NCBI GenBank assembly: GCA_029204225.1
Contig: CM055100.1
Span: 60,369,008 to 60,433,007, forward strand
Origin: Diphasiastrum complanatum
Taxonomy: Eukaryota > Streptophyta > Lycopodiopsida > Lycopodiales > Lycopodiaceae
DNA: 64,000 nt
Direction: 5' to 3'
Position numbers and translations under genes: made by a program. Each line of letters begins with the position of its first letter. Within the stretch, counting starts at the first letter, position 1. A model generated the notes under the pieces. The model saw only the letters and a list, made by a program, of their open reading frames with translations, did not search any database and was not told the origin of the DNA. Positions 44,149 through 55,562 of the stretch are shown piece by piece.

Positions 44149-45510
44149 ATGGGATCTGCTGGAGCATACCTTCTAGAAGCTAGTGAGAGGTCAAATTCTA
44201 GCAATTATGCTATTTGGAAAGTGAGGATGGAGTCACTCATGGTGCTTCAGAATCTCTATGAGCTTCTAATTGATGATGAAGATGAATCTCTAGGTGCACA
44301 GGAGTAAGCTAAATACAAGAGAAGATCTAGGATTGCACTTCACTATGTGAAGATGAATGTAAGCAATGATTTATTGAGAGAAGTATCAGCTTGTACCAGT
44401 GCTAAAGAGGCTTGAAAATCTTTAAGATCAATCTATAAATCTAGTAACACTTTGAGGGTTCTCATGCTTAGGAATCAGATTTTGCAAAGCATGAAGAGGA
44501 GTGATGAGAGTGCATAGGTTCATGTGCTCAGAATCAAGTCTCTCAATAGGGAGTTAGCTTCCATTGGAGAGAAGATTCAAGATAGTGAGCTTGTTTAGAT
44601 TGTCCTTAATGGTCTAGGGAGTGACTTTTCAAATTTGGTCCAAAGCTTTGCAATCCAAGACACTTTGCCTACTATAGAAAAGCTTCACAGTGTATTAGTG
44701 GCTGAAGAGTGTAGGATGATGCATACCAATGCAAGAATGAATGCTATTTCTCTGTAGGATGGTGATGAGAAAGCTAATTTCTCATTCAAAGGCAAGAAGA
44801 AGACCAATGGCAAGAAGAAGCACTTCAAGGAGGCTTCAAGCTCAAAGGGCAAGATCAAAGACAAGTCTAGGTATTATTGTTTTTTCTGTGGAAAGAAAGG
44901 ACATTTTGCATCAGAATGTCTCAAGAAGAAGAAGACACAAGAGAGCAAACAAAGCAACATTGCACATCAGGAGGAGGAGGATAAAGAAGAGTCATCCTTG
45001 ATGGTTTCCAACAAATCACCATCATCCAAGAACAACACCAATGACTCTTGGTGGATTGATAGTGGGGCTAGTTCCCACATGACATATCAAAAGGACATTT
45101 TCTCCACTTTACTTTCTTACAATGATTTACATAGATCAAGCTATACTGCAAGTAGTCAAGAATGTAAGATAAGTGGAATATGAACCATTCCATTGTATGT
45201 TGGATCATCCAAAAGCATGAATCTTGAGAATGTTCTTTATGTTCCTAAGTTAACCAAAAAATTTCTTAGTGTTGGCCAATTAATGGATAATGGCCTTGAT
45301 GTACAATTTAAGCATCGAGTTTGTCCCATCCTTAGAAATGATGAATGTATAGCCAAAGGCTTTAAGCAAGGTAGATTGTTTAAGCTTGATGCTAATATTG
45401 CAGTAGAGAGTGTTAAATTGGCAAAGGTGGAGATATCAAAGGTGGAACTATGGCACAAAAGGTTGGGCCACCACAACTTCAAAGCCATGAAATCTATGGT
45501 TGTAGAGGTT
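44149..45510 (+). pseudogene. gag: Copia-7 gag and protease, nonsense-mutated
   Basis: The start codon at 44149 begins MGSAGAYLLEASERSNSSNY. The frame keeps its phase for over 1.3 kb but has six stops: TAA 44305, TGA 44413, TAG 44515, TAG 44596, TAG 44755, TGA 45181. At least four fall where relatives have Gln or Trp. The CCHC knuckle (CFFCGKKGHFASEC) is intact near 44880-44925; the protease motif WWIDSGASSHM is at 45052-45084. It ends in the GAG-pre-integrase region (LWHKRLGHHNFKAMKSMV), where it is fused in frame to Copia-6 sequence. Confidence 0.85.
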
Positions 45511-47370
45511 GTTTCGAGCAGAGATGTGAAGTTCGATGAGTCCACAGTTCCTGGACTAAAAGACGAAAGAGGCCATGAGATCTTCACACTGCTGCCTATT
45601 CAAGAGAGAGATCGAGGACAGACAAATCAGAATGTAGAGCCCCAAACTCCAGAGCAGCAAGAGGCAGAGGATCAACCCCATGAATAAAAAATGTTTGAGT
45701 AGCAACGAAACGAACCTCGAAGGTCAACGAGACAAAGAAGACCTCCAAACTGCTACTCTGACAATCTTCAATGGAGCGAAGACACGTTATTCGAGTACTG
45801 CAGCTTCACAGAAGAGCCAGCAACATACCAAGAAGCTATCCAGAGTCCAGAGGGAGAATTCTGGAAGAAGGCAATGTCAGAGGAGATCGAGTCGATGAGG
45901 CAAAACGAGGCATGGACATTAGAGCCACTGCCAGAAAATAGAAAAGTAGTCAACTGCAAGTGGGTGTACAAGAGAAAGCTGAAATCAGATGGCACTATTG
46001 GCTGCTACAAAGCAAGGCTTGTCACGAAGGACTAAACGCAAAGATATGGTGTTGACTATTTTGACACATATTTGTCCATGGTCAAGATGACAAGCATAAG
46101 GCTACTCCTTGCATACTCCACACAGTACAATCTGAAAATTCACCAAATTGACGTGAAAATAGTCTTTCTCCACGGAGATCTAGAGGAGGAAATCTTCATG
46201 AAGCAACCTGAAGGCTATGAAAACCCCGACAACAGACAGTATGTCTGTCGATTGTAGAGATGCAACTACGGTCTAAAACAAGCATCAAAAGCCTGGTACA
46301 AAAAGCTCTTCTGAAGTCTCTAGACTTCAATCCTACTCAGCCAGACTGCAATGTCTACATCAAAAGACTAGGAAAGGATTTTGTGATACTGACCATTTTT
46401 GTGGATGATTCGCTGATGATAGAAAATTCCTTGATGCTGATCAAAGACACGAAGAGTCAAATTTCTGAAAGCTACAAAATCACAGATCTTGGAGCAGCAA
46501 CAAAATGCCTAGGGCTGGAGATCAGAAGAGATCGAACAAAGGACAAAATGCACTTGAGTCAGTCAAAATATGCTAGAAAAGTGCTGAAGCAGTACCACAT
46601 GATGGACTGCAAAGAGAAAGCCACACCAATGATAGCTGGAGCCAAGCTCACGAAATAGGATTGCCTAAAACGGAAGAGGAAGAACAAAAGATGACAGGTA
46701 TATCCTACCAGAACTTAATCGGTAGTCTGATGTACTTGACAATTTGTATCAAACCCAATCTGGCTTTCTCTGTTTACGCATTGAGCCAATTCTCTTCAAA
46801 TCCTAGTATGGCACATTGGCAAATGGCCAAACGAATCCTACAGTATTTGCAGGGTACCCAAAATATTGGATTAACCTACAAAGCTGAAAATGACAAAAAA
46901 GGATTCGAGCTGCATCACTATAGTGATGCGAACTAGGCGAGCTACAAACATGACAGCAAGTCCATTACTGGAGGATGTACAATAGCGTGCAGAACCACAA
47001 TCAACTGGATATGCAAAAAGCAAACCTTGGTAGCTCAATCCTCTTGCGAAGCTGAGTATGTCGTAGTCTCGAAAGTGAGGAATGAGATAGTGTGGCTACA
47101 AATGATATTGGAGGCAATCGGGATACCACAAGAAGGGCCAAGCATGATGATGATGGACTCTCAGAGTGCCATCTATCTGTCCCAGGATCCCGTCTTCCAT
47201 TCGAAGACAAAGCACATCCTCTGAAGTACCTTCACATTCGAGATTTGATCTCAAAAGGAGAGCTCCAGGTCCAGTATATTAAATCAGAAAATATGATTGC
47301 AAATCTGCTCACGAAACCGCTCGACAAGCCACTCTTTGCCAAACAAAGAAAGGCAATTTGATTAAACGAA
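45511..47370 (+). pseudogene. pol: Copia-6 reverse transcriptase and RNase H
   Basis: Starts with the linker VVSSRDVKFDES and continues to reverse transcriptase: CKWVYKRKLKSDGTI, KARLVTKD (then TAA), HGDLEEEIFMKQPEGYE, YGLKQASKAWYKKL, and the catalytic box FVDD in place of YVDD. RNase H shows YSDAN (then TAG), QSSCEAEYVVVS, MDSQSAIYLSQDPVF and the tail ANLLTKPLDKPLF. There are at least six stops. The group differs from Copia-1/2 and is closest to Copia-8 here. Confidence 0.85.
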
Positions 47371-47385
47371 CAAAGCTGCAAGGTT

Positions 47386-47395
47386 CAAGAGGGAG
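47386..47395 (+). other. Copia-6 polypurine tract
   Basis: CAAGAGGGAG immediately before TGTCAGAAATAG. Confidence 0.7.
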
Positions 47396-48096
47396 TGTCA
47401 GAAATAGTGAACTCCTGCAATTTTGTCACAGCACAAACAAGAAACGAAAGTCGAACGAGAACAATTCACGATAGTCAAAGTCCCTTGACTCGAAGCACGA
47501 ATGATTCGCGAATTATTCGTGGATCGTAAACACACCTCCAGGGCTGCAAACCACAAAGGGACGCAAAACAAAAAACTACGAAACAAACGAAGAAGAATCT
47601 TTTGTGCTACCAATTGGCAGCTCAACGGGCTTCACGCCCAGCTGAAATGAATAGCAACGACGGAGACTAACTAACTAGTTGATTAGCATTAACTAGTCTT
47701 GTAATTCTACGTCTAGCTATTATGTAAGACTCCACACAGTGGAGGTATAAACGATCCTCTCTAGATCACAAAAACATTATTAAAAAATAGAGATCTGTAA
47801 GTGACAGAGAGAGACATAGTGAGTAGAGCAGGAAAGTAAAAATACTAGAGTTGTGCATGAAAGTCTGCCAACGAACAGAACACAACGAAAGAGCAGAGTG
47901 TCATTCCGCTGACGAGCGAGACACTAACGATCTCGCTCTAAAACTAAATTAATAAAACAGTCGCTCTATTTTCGTGTATCTCCTTGTCTTGTGCTGTGTG
48001 TCTTGATTGATAGAATAAAATGTGTTCTGTGATGTGTGGTCGCGTGTCTGGGATTCCATAAACAACTTTCGCGCAAAAGAAAATTTTATCAGAACA
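47396..48096 (+). repeat. Copia-6 3' LTR
   Basis: Starts TGTCAGAAATAG after the polypurine tract and probably ends ATCAGAACA at 48096, 701 bp. It has a TATA-like GGTATAAACG at about 47743 and several CGAA words. Divergence from the presumed 5' LTR is high, so the two ends might belong to different copies. Confidence 0.6.
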
Positions 48097-48432
48097 CCAT
48101 CCCTTTTTTTAAGTAACAACTTGGAGAAATATTTATTGCACTGTCAATTTCAAATTGTCAGGGCATTATCATCCAAAAATAAATATATATAGACTTTAAT
48201 AGACAGGTCTAATCCAAGTCATATAACTAAACCCATCATACCATTTATATTAGAAACAGTCGAAGTGTAACAAGAGGTTTAAACAAAAAGTAGTACACCT
48301 CAAAATAATGCTTGTTAATGAAAATTTAGCATCAACGAGTAGTAAATTCATGGTTATTTCATGGCACTTCAACTCTTCATACCCATTAGTAGTGACAACC
48401 ATATTGAGGGGATTAGAAGACTATTCACATGA

Positions 48433-48510
<78 letters not shown>

Positions 48511-49620
48511 TTTTGACAACGTCAACAATGCATTTGACTATAAGATCAAATTTTAATCTCTATAAAATGCATGAATTTATGATTTTTATTCTAGTATTTC
48601 TTTTTCAAGCTTGTTTAGTTTTTTTTTTCAGGTTTAACTTATTTATATAGTCTATTAGCTACAATTTTTGTTATCTTGTGCATGTCGTTGATATTGTCAA
48701 AATCATATGAGCCACATATATATTTCATTTAGATGACAATATTTCAAAAGCTCTTAATAAATACTTGTGAGACAATATTGAATATTTTTTAGAGAAAATT
48801 TGAATACCTAAGAGTCACATCATACAAAGTTTAATGTCTCAAAATTATATCACGTTATATCACATTGTAAAATCTATTATTCAATACTTGAATTTAAAAA
48901 ATGAGAGTTTCACAACTTATATCCAACTAGTCAATGTTTGTAAATTTGTTTGTTCCATAAAACATTTTTCAATTTAGATGTTTAGTAGAAATTTGACACT
49001 ATACTTTTGCTTGTGGCACATCTTCTAAGATATCATAATAACTACAATACACTATAATAAAAGAAAGTCTATAAAAAAACATCTATTGATATATTTTTAT
49101 TCTAGTTTTTTGTTGTTCATATTTTATATTTAACAAATAGTGATGATTGAAGCACAAATACATACATTAAATTTAAATATTAACATAAGATTGAAAATTA
49201 CCACTTAAATTTTTACACTAAAATTTGAAGTTCAACTTTCATGTACTTAAACAAGTTTGTCTTTAAAGATGGTAAAGTGTCCTAGAAAAAAAATTGTCTC
49301 TTTTATAGCTCTCTTATTAATATGATCTATATTTAGTCCAAAATTTTTGAATATTGATAGTTTACTTTGACCATTATTTTTTTTCAATGGTTAATATCCA
49401 ATAAATTTATTATATGTACATGTATATAACCAAAATATATTTATCATATGACGATTTCTTTATCAAATCAAGATGATTAAATCGTTATGAAAATATATAT
49501 ATTCTTCACATTGTAGCCTTTGTGAATAATGTTTTCACAAAATTTGATTTCTAATATGCTTTAAAATGGATATTGTTTTCCATTGATTTAAAAGATTGTT
49601 GATCCTTTTTTTTATGGTAG
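48097..49620. other. AT-rich, intron-like sequence
   Basis: No gene. Contains the GT microsatellite at 48434-48509. Ends in TTTTTTTTATGGTAG, an acceptor-like border for exon candidate C. Confidence 0.4.
48434..48509. repeat. (TG)38 microsatellite
   Basis: An uninterrupted TG run of about 76 bases. Frames through it read as Val-Cys repeats and are not genes. Confidence 0.97.
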
Positions 49621-49704
49621 ATAACTGAAATAAAAAAACAAGAAAGTTCACTGCTTGGAAATGCACTTGATGGAGAGACGAAAAATGAATCAAGTGTAGA
49701 CACG
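49621..49704 (+). CDS. Host gene exon candidate C
   Basis: An 84-nt segment between ..TTTATGGTAG and GTGAGTAATATT. In phase 0, as exon candidate B requires, it is open and encodes QESSLLGNALDGETKNESSV. It ends in phase 0. The core SLLGNALDGETKNE weakly echoes SDLGGDLQNSAINE of exon B, which could mean exon duplication. The protein is not recognised. Confidence 0.42.
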
Positions 49705-50085
49705 GTGAGTAATATTACTTGCATGTGTATTTTTATTTCTATTAGCTATGTTACAAAAACATAATACAATAATCGTGGTAAGTACTATTGCTTGGATATG
49801 TAGTTGTCTTTTAATGTACAAGATATATAATAAAAAACATTATAGAATTTTAAAATTGAATCAAGTACAAACATGGTGAGTATTATTGCTTGCATGTATA
49901 GTTTTCTTTTATTTCAAATATAAGCTACATATAGAATTTCAAGTATAGAATTCTTAAAAAAGACTCAAGCATAGTAGTGGATAATAATGTTTGTGAGTCA
50001 AGTTGTCTTAAATATAAGATATGTCATTAAAAACATGGTAGAATTTTTAAAAAGATTCAAATTAAAATTCTCATTGTCTTCATAA
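49681..50085 (+). repeat. Diverged tandem units around exon C 3' end
   Basis: Units containing AATTTTAAAATTGAATCAAG, then ACATG, then GTGAGTATTATTGCTTGCATG recur at 49687, about 49851, 49955 and 50050, with a further intron-side partial copy at 49778. One unit (49846-49875) has an acceptor-like ATAG, ten open codons in phase 0 and GTGAGTATT, so it could be a micro-exon. Copies three and four have lost the donor site. Confidence 0.5.
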
Positions 50086-51243
50086 TTTTTGCATTTCTTT
50101 GTTTTGAATCTATTTATTTAATAACTACAATGATAAAAAAAAATACTATATCTAAAAAATTCACTCATATCTACTAAAATTTTATTGCATTTGAATGACA
50201 CACAAAAAAAATACAATTAAATCTTTTTATTGAATATATTAAATTCTAAAAAATACAAAATAGAAAATAAATTTATATTTTCTTTCTCTTTATTAGCAAC
50301 CGATTTATTTTTCTAAGTTTTCACTTAAAAATTTAAAGTTTGAATATATCTAAAATTTTTCATTGATTTATCACTAATACAAATTAACTCTTACCATCTC
50401 AAGATCATGATCTATTATTAAAATTTTGAAATTTGATATTTTTTTGTTATTTTAATTATTAAATGGATTGTTTAATTATAACAAGTACATGATTATTTAA
50501 TACCTTCTAACAATTTTTTTTATGGATATCTCAATTCATCTATTAGCTAAATTATGCAAATTCACTTTATGACTCCTTCCATGAATAATTTGTCTTACAT
50601 ATAATTATCGAAATAGCGATAATAGATTATTTTATTTATTCTAGCTATCTTTTTATTTTAAAAAGTAAGAAAGTATATCTACTTGCACATTTAAGTTTCT
50701 AATTCAATTACATTATAATAAGTTTTATTTTTTATTTTTTCTAGCACTTCTTATAAAATCTCTATGTAGCTTTCAAACACTCAATTAGTTTCTTGATTAC
50801 AATATAGTGTAAATCATCTACATTTTAAAAAGTAAGTTCTTTTGTTATAAATTCTATATGACAAATATATCCTTAAAATATATGGATACAATAAAAGTCA
50901 ATAATCCAAAATTCAAATTGTCACCTCATGTATGAAAAAGGAAACAATTCTAATACAAACAAAGAATGACAATAAGTTCTCTCATAGAGAGATAGTCCAA
51001 CAACATACTAGATGACATCTAAAATATTCAAAACAAACATTAAGCTACTAGTTAAAATTGAGCTATTCGAACCATTAAAAAACTTGATGATTACAAGTCT
51101 TTTATATAAGTCATAACACTAAAAGCCTGGACAAATGTCAAAAGATAAGAGATAGATGCTCCAAAATTTGTGAAGCTTCTAATAATATAGAACATTTGAA
51201 AATAATGATGGAAATGCCTAGTTGCTAAAAAGCTAGCCCACAT
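49876..51243. other. AT-rich sequence, no gene
   Basis: Beyond the tandem units nothing coding is recognised. Composition stays intron-like to about 51240. Confidence 0.4.
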
Positions 51244-51445
51244 TGTTGGAAAGAGGGAGATGAAGTGAGTTGGTTATCGAATGCAACGGAATAAAGTCTT
51301 CTTTCCTAATGCATGACTACACCTATCAATATTGAACAAAACGTAATGACAGAAGTCACGTTCAATCTTTTAGCAACTAACTTTGAAATCGCTAGCCCTA
51401 AAGTGATTTCATAGCCAAACAATAAAGTATTGAATTATCAGACAA
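51244..51445 (-). repeat. LTR fragment related to 56915-57090
   Basis: The reverse complement shares long stretches with the insert at 56168-57105, for example CTAGCGATTTCAAAGTTAGT and TGTAGTCATGCA. It is thus a minus-oriented piece of the same LTR family. Confidence 0.7.
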
Positions 51446-51569
51446 GACAATAAGAGATTATCAGTTACAAATAATCACAGAGATGCATTAGAGAACACAT
51501 ATCATTAGATAATCAACACAAAACAGATAGGAGAACAACAACAGTTCATTCTATGTCGAGGAGCCCAAG

Positions 51570-53176
51570 AGCTCGAAAATGGACGAAAAAAGAACGAACA
51601 GAAATTGTTCGATTGCCTATATCTCTGAAGATGTGTGTGCAGCATCAACATCTGATACACATGAGGTGATCCTAGATTTAGGAGCCACCACACACTTTAT
51701 GACATCAGGACGAATCATGTCTGATTTCAAAAGTGCAGATCCTTCAAGATTCATACATATGCAGGGATGTATGTGACATTTTCTAACGAAGCATGCAACG
51801 TGATTGATGCCAGTACCAGTACTCTCATCGCTCAAGGCAGAAGGAAAGGGAACCTATATCATTTGAAGATATGCCTACCTGCAAATCAGGTGCATCAGAC
51901 TCATGACGACTCGCCAGACACTCTGTGGCACAGAAGACTCTGCCACATGAACTCAATGGCACTTTACCAGACAAGCCATCATGGAGCGATAATAGGGGTC
52001 AGCATCTCGAATGCAACCAGTTCGACCACCTATGATGCATGTTTGAAAGGCAAGATGTCACGCACACCATTCATTAAATACTCCTACATAATGACAAAGA
52101 TTTTGGAGCTAGTGCACTCTGACATCTGTGGACCATTCAACGTGATCTTAGTAGGAGGTTCAAAGTATTATATAACCTTCATTGATGATTATAGCAAATT
52201 TGTCAGAGTAAATTTTATTCAGAATAAGTCTGAAGCACTTGATAAATTCACTGAATATGTGAATTGGGTTGAAAGATGTACAAGTAGCAAAGTGAAGTAG
52301 ATCAGAACAGATCGAGGTGGCGAATATATCTCAAATCACTTCACTGACTTCTGCAATGATCGTGGCATCATTCACAAAAAGACTGCAGCCTCCACACCGT
52401 AGCATAATGGTGTTGCTGAACGAAAGAATAGGACCCTAATGGAAGCAGGAAGATGCATGATGGCCTACTCAAAAGCTCCAAGGGCACTGTGGGCTGAAGC
52501 GGTAGCTACAACCGCATACATCCAGACACCACATGAGCAAGTCTGGTGTCCCTCACACGACAGACACCACATGAGCTATGGTGGGGTAGAGAGCCCAACC
52601 TGTCTCATGTCAGAATCTTTGGTTCTGCAGCTTATGCACATATTCTTGATAAGCTTTGAAAGAAGCTTGATGAGAAAGCCGAGCAAGGATTTCTGGTAGG
52701 TTATGACAACAATTTGTCATACTACAGAGTCTACATGCCAGACACGAACACTGTGAACACAGTGAGAGATGTCAGATTCAATGAGAGCAGGACAATGGCC
52801 AATGACGATCTTGTCAGCTACAAAGTTCTGGAGAGATATATGACCTGTCGCCAATGATAGAAGGATTAGAGGACGAACACGAAAACGAAGATTTTTGAGT
52901 CGTCTCTCATTCGAACGACAAATATGACGAAGAAAGATTTGAGAGGCAACCTACTGCCGCAGTTCCTATAAATCAAAATGATTTCGGACCAAGCAGAGTA
53001 GACAAGGACAAAGGCATAGCTGTTCCAGGAGGATCTCCCAGAAGGTCAACAAGACCACAAAGAGCGCCAGCAAGATATGTGCCAGGCAGCTCAGCTTTCA
53101 CATCAAAAGAGTTATGCGGGTTTAGTGGTGAACCGCAGACTTTTGAGGAGGCGATTGAAGGTCCAAAAAAGGACAG
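51570..53176 (+). pseudogene. Copia-8 protease and integrase, broken
   Basis: The protease region at 51579-51776 has ILDLGATTHFMTSG (D-L-G instead of D-S/T-G) and is followed by a deletion. 51767-52300 is open with LWHRRLCHMNSMALY, CLKGKMSRTPF, LVHSDICGPF and FIDDYSKFVRV. After a TAG come RTDRGGEYISNHF and HNGVAERKNRTLMEAGRCM, completing the integrase triad. Small duplications near 52523-52575 (GACACCACATGAGC twice) and many stops follow. No gag or 5' LTR is found. Confidence 0.8.
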
Positions 53177-54580
53177 ATGGATCCAACCCATGGACAAAGA
53201 GATGGAGTCCATGAGGAAGAACCAGTATGGACATTGGAGCCATTACCACATAAGCGCAAGACTGTCAAATGCAAATGGGTCTTCAAGCTCAAATACGGAC
53301 CAGACGGAAATGTGACAAAATACAAGGCAAGACTGGTAGCAAAAGATTTTTCTCAAAAGTACGGTATTGACTACTCTGAAACCTTCTCTCCTGTCATCAA
53401 ACATTCGTCCCTACGTCTGTTATTTGCATACGCAGTAGCTTATGACCTCAGGATCCACATTGTAGACGAGAAGACAGCCTTCTTGCATGGAAAATTAGAC
53501 AAAGAGGTCTACATGGATCAACCCCCAGGATATGTCTCGAATTCACTTCTTGACTATGCATGCAGAATGCATAGAAGCATCTACGGTCTAAAACAATCAG
53601 TCCGACAATGGTACAAGAAGAAAGATCAAGTCCTGAAATCATTAGTTTGCAGGAGTGAGCAGCTAATTGTTGAAGTAAAGGTAGACATCTCGAAACATTT
53701 TGAGATCGTAGATCTGGAAGAAGCCAGGTGTTACCTAGGCTTACAAATTGAAAGGGACTATGAGGGAGGCAAGTTATACCCTCACCAGTCCAGATACACC
53801 CAGAAAATCCTAGAGGACTTTGGGATGCTGAACTGCAAAGGAGCGAACACTCCAATGCTCGCAAAGACGGTGTTGATGAATGATGACTGTCCAAAGACTG
53901 AGAAAGAGAGAGAACAGATGCATCTCACACCTTACAAGAAGCTGATAGGATCATTGATGTACCTTGCTAACAACACACGTCTTGATATTGCTTATGCAGT
54001 ATTCAGGATGAGCCAATTCTGCACGAATCCAAGCTCGACACATTGGAAGATTGCAAAACAAATTTTGCAATATCTTCAATCAACGAGGGATTATGGCTTG
54101 TGTTATTGTCATGGTGCAGGTTTCAGGATACTTTTCTACAGCGACTCTAGCTGGGCATCTCTCAAGGATGACTATAAAAGCATCTCGAGAGGATGCACCA
54201 TCGCATCAGGAGCAACAGTTCTCTGGGTCAGCAAGAAGCAAACCGTTGTAGCCCAGTCATCGTTTGAAATAGAATATGTTGCAACAGCAAAGATGGCCAA
54301 CAAAATAATCTGGCTAAGGCAGTTCCTGGATGAATTGGACGAAACAAGGAATGAGCCTCTGGTCTTGCAGATGGACAACACCTCTATAATACACCTGATG
54401 AAAGATCCCGTGTTCTATTCCAGAACGAAACACATTACGATCAAGTATCACTTGATCAGGGATCTAATTTGAAAGAAGATGCTGCAGATCACCTTCATCG
54501 GAACGAAAGACATGGTTGCTGACATTTTCACTAAAACTCTGGACAAAGGACTCTTTGAGAGACAAAGGAGCAGTCTCGAG
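53177..54580 (+). pseudogene. pol: Copia-8 reverse transcriptase lacking YVDD, with RNase H
   Basis: A 431-codon open frame with CKWVFKLKYGPDGNVTKYKA, KTAFLHGKLDKEVYMDQPPG and IYGLKQSVRQWYKK. The next segment jumps to LKSLVCRSEQLIVEVKVDIS; the catalytic YVDD and its surroundings, about 40 residues in relatives, are missing without loss of frame. RNase H is complete-looking (YSDSSWASLKDD, AQSSFEIEYVATAK, MDNTSIIHLMKDPVF). A TGA near 54470 separates the tail (VADIFTKTLDKGLF). The frame is open but cannot be an active polymerase. Confidence 0.87.
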
Positions 54581-54599
54581 ATTGTAAAGCTATCATGCT

Positions 54600-55562
54600 T
54601 TGAGAGGGAGCTGAAGAAACAAAATGTTTCTAACTACAAAGCCTTGCTAGCTTTCAACCCTCAGCCTGACGAAGATGTTCGCGAACACGAAAGTCAAGAG
54701 ACACGAAGCACGAAAAGGTTCGCAAACACGAAAGTCAAAGCAGACGAAGACAAACGGTTCGCGAACATGAAAGGTTCACGAATGAGAATCTTTTGTGGTC
54801 CAATACAAGAGAAGGCAAACAGCCAAAATGAAATCTTCTCCTGCCCTCCACGCTCCAAAGAGTACCAACGAGATCATGCAAGTACCCAAAAGTACAGATA
54901 TCTGATCTGATGGTATGAGGTTAGCAGATACATTTTAGGTCATAGCTAATTTGCCACTTTTGTAATTCCCTGATTAGTTATAGATGCTTAATCACTCTAA
55001 TCTCAGATCTACATAGAGCGACCATACTTACTGGATGATACTTGACATATAGATCAACAAAATACACATACAGTGTAATGAAGTAGTATGATGCTAGTAA
55101 GCAATCAAGACGAAATACAGACAATAAGTATGTCTGCGTGCGAGACGAGCTCTGTGATCAGGATCCATAGAGATCCAACTGTCTGCTAGTAAAGCAAGAT
55201 GATTACTCGTGAGAGAACCGTGTTTCTCCCACGCCAACACACTACGTAGATTTGCATGCAGTGCTTGAAGAAATCAGAGGAAGATCAATATAGACAATTT
55301 ATCTTGTTGTGTCTGATTTCAAATACAAATGTGTCTGCTATTACTCGTATGTCTGAGTTTTCTTGTTCATTTTAATTCTGCACCTTGGTTGAAACTATGT
55401 TGAATGGTGCATTAATTTTATAAACGTAGCTCAATAGTGCCTGACTACACTCTGGAGGACTGTAGGAATGATTCAGCTGGTAGTGTCTAGCGATCGCATC
55501 TGAACTCCATCCGAGTCATAAGAGGATCGTGGTTCCTTTGCGAAAGCTTCGCGATATTGATT
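54600..55562 (+). repeat. Copia-8 3' LTR (borders uncertain)
   Basis: A GAGAGGGAG tract at 54602-54610 is the likely polypurine primer, with the LTR starting near CTGAAGAAAC. The area has CGAA/TTCGCGAACA words as in the Copia-6 LTR and a CGTGAGAGA..TCTCCCACGCCAACA block. The right end meets the Copia-9 leader at about 55562. The frame up to 54910 is not a separate gene. Confidence 0.5.

Noticed and set aside
48308-48650. Open frames running through the TG array at 48434
   Set aside because: Low-complexity translation; no homologous flanking sequence.
49746-49777. Possible 32-base exon after exon C
   Set aside because: Has borders ATTAG and GTAAGT but contains an in-phase TAA.
53448-53894. 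148-codon minus-strand frame inside Copia-8 reverse transcriptase
   Set aside because: Antisense shadow of a legible sense frame.
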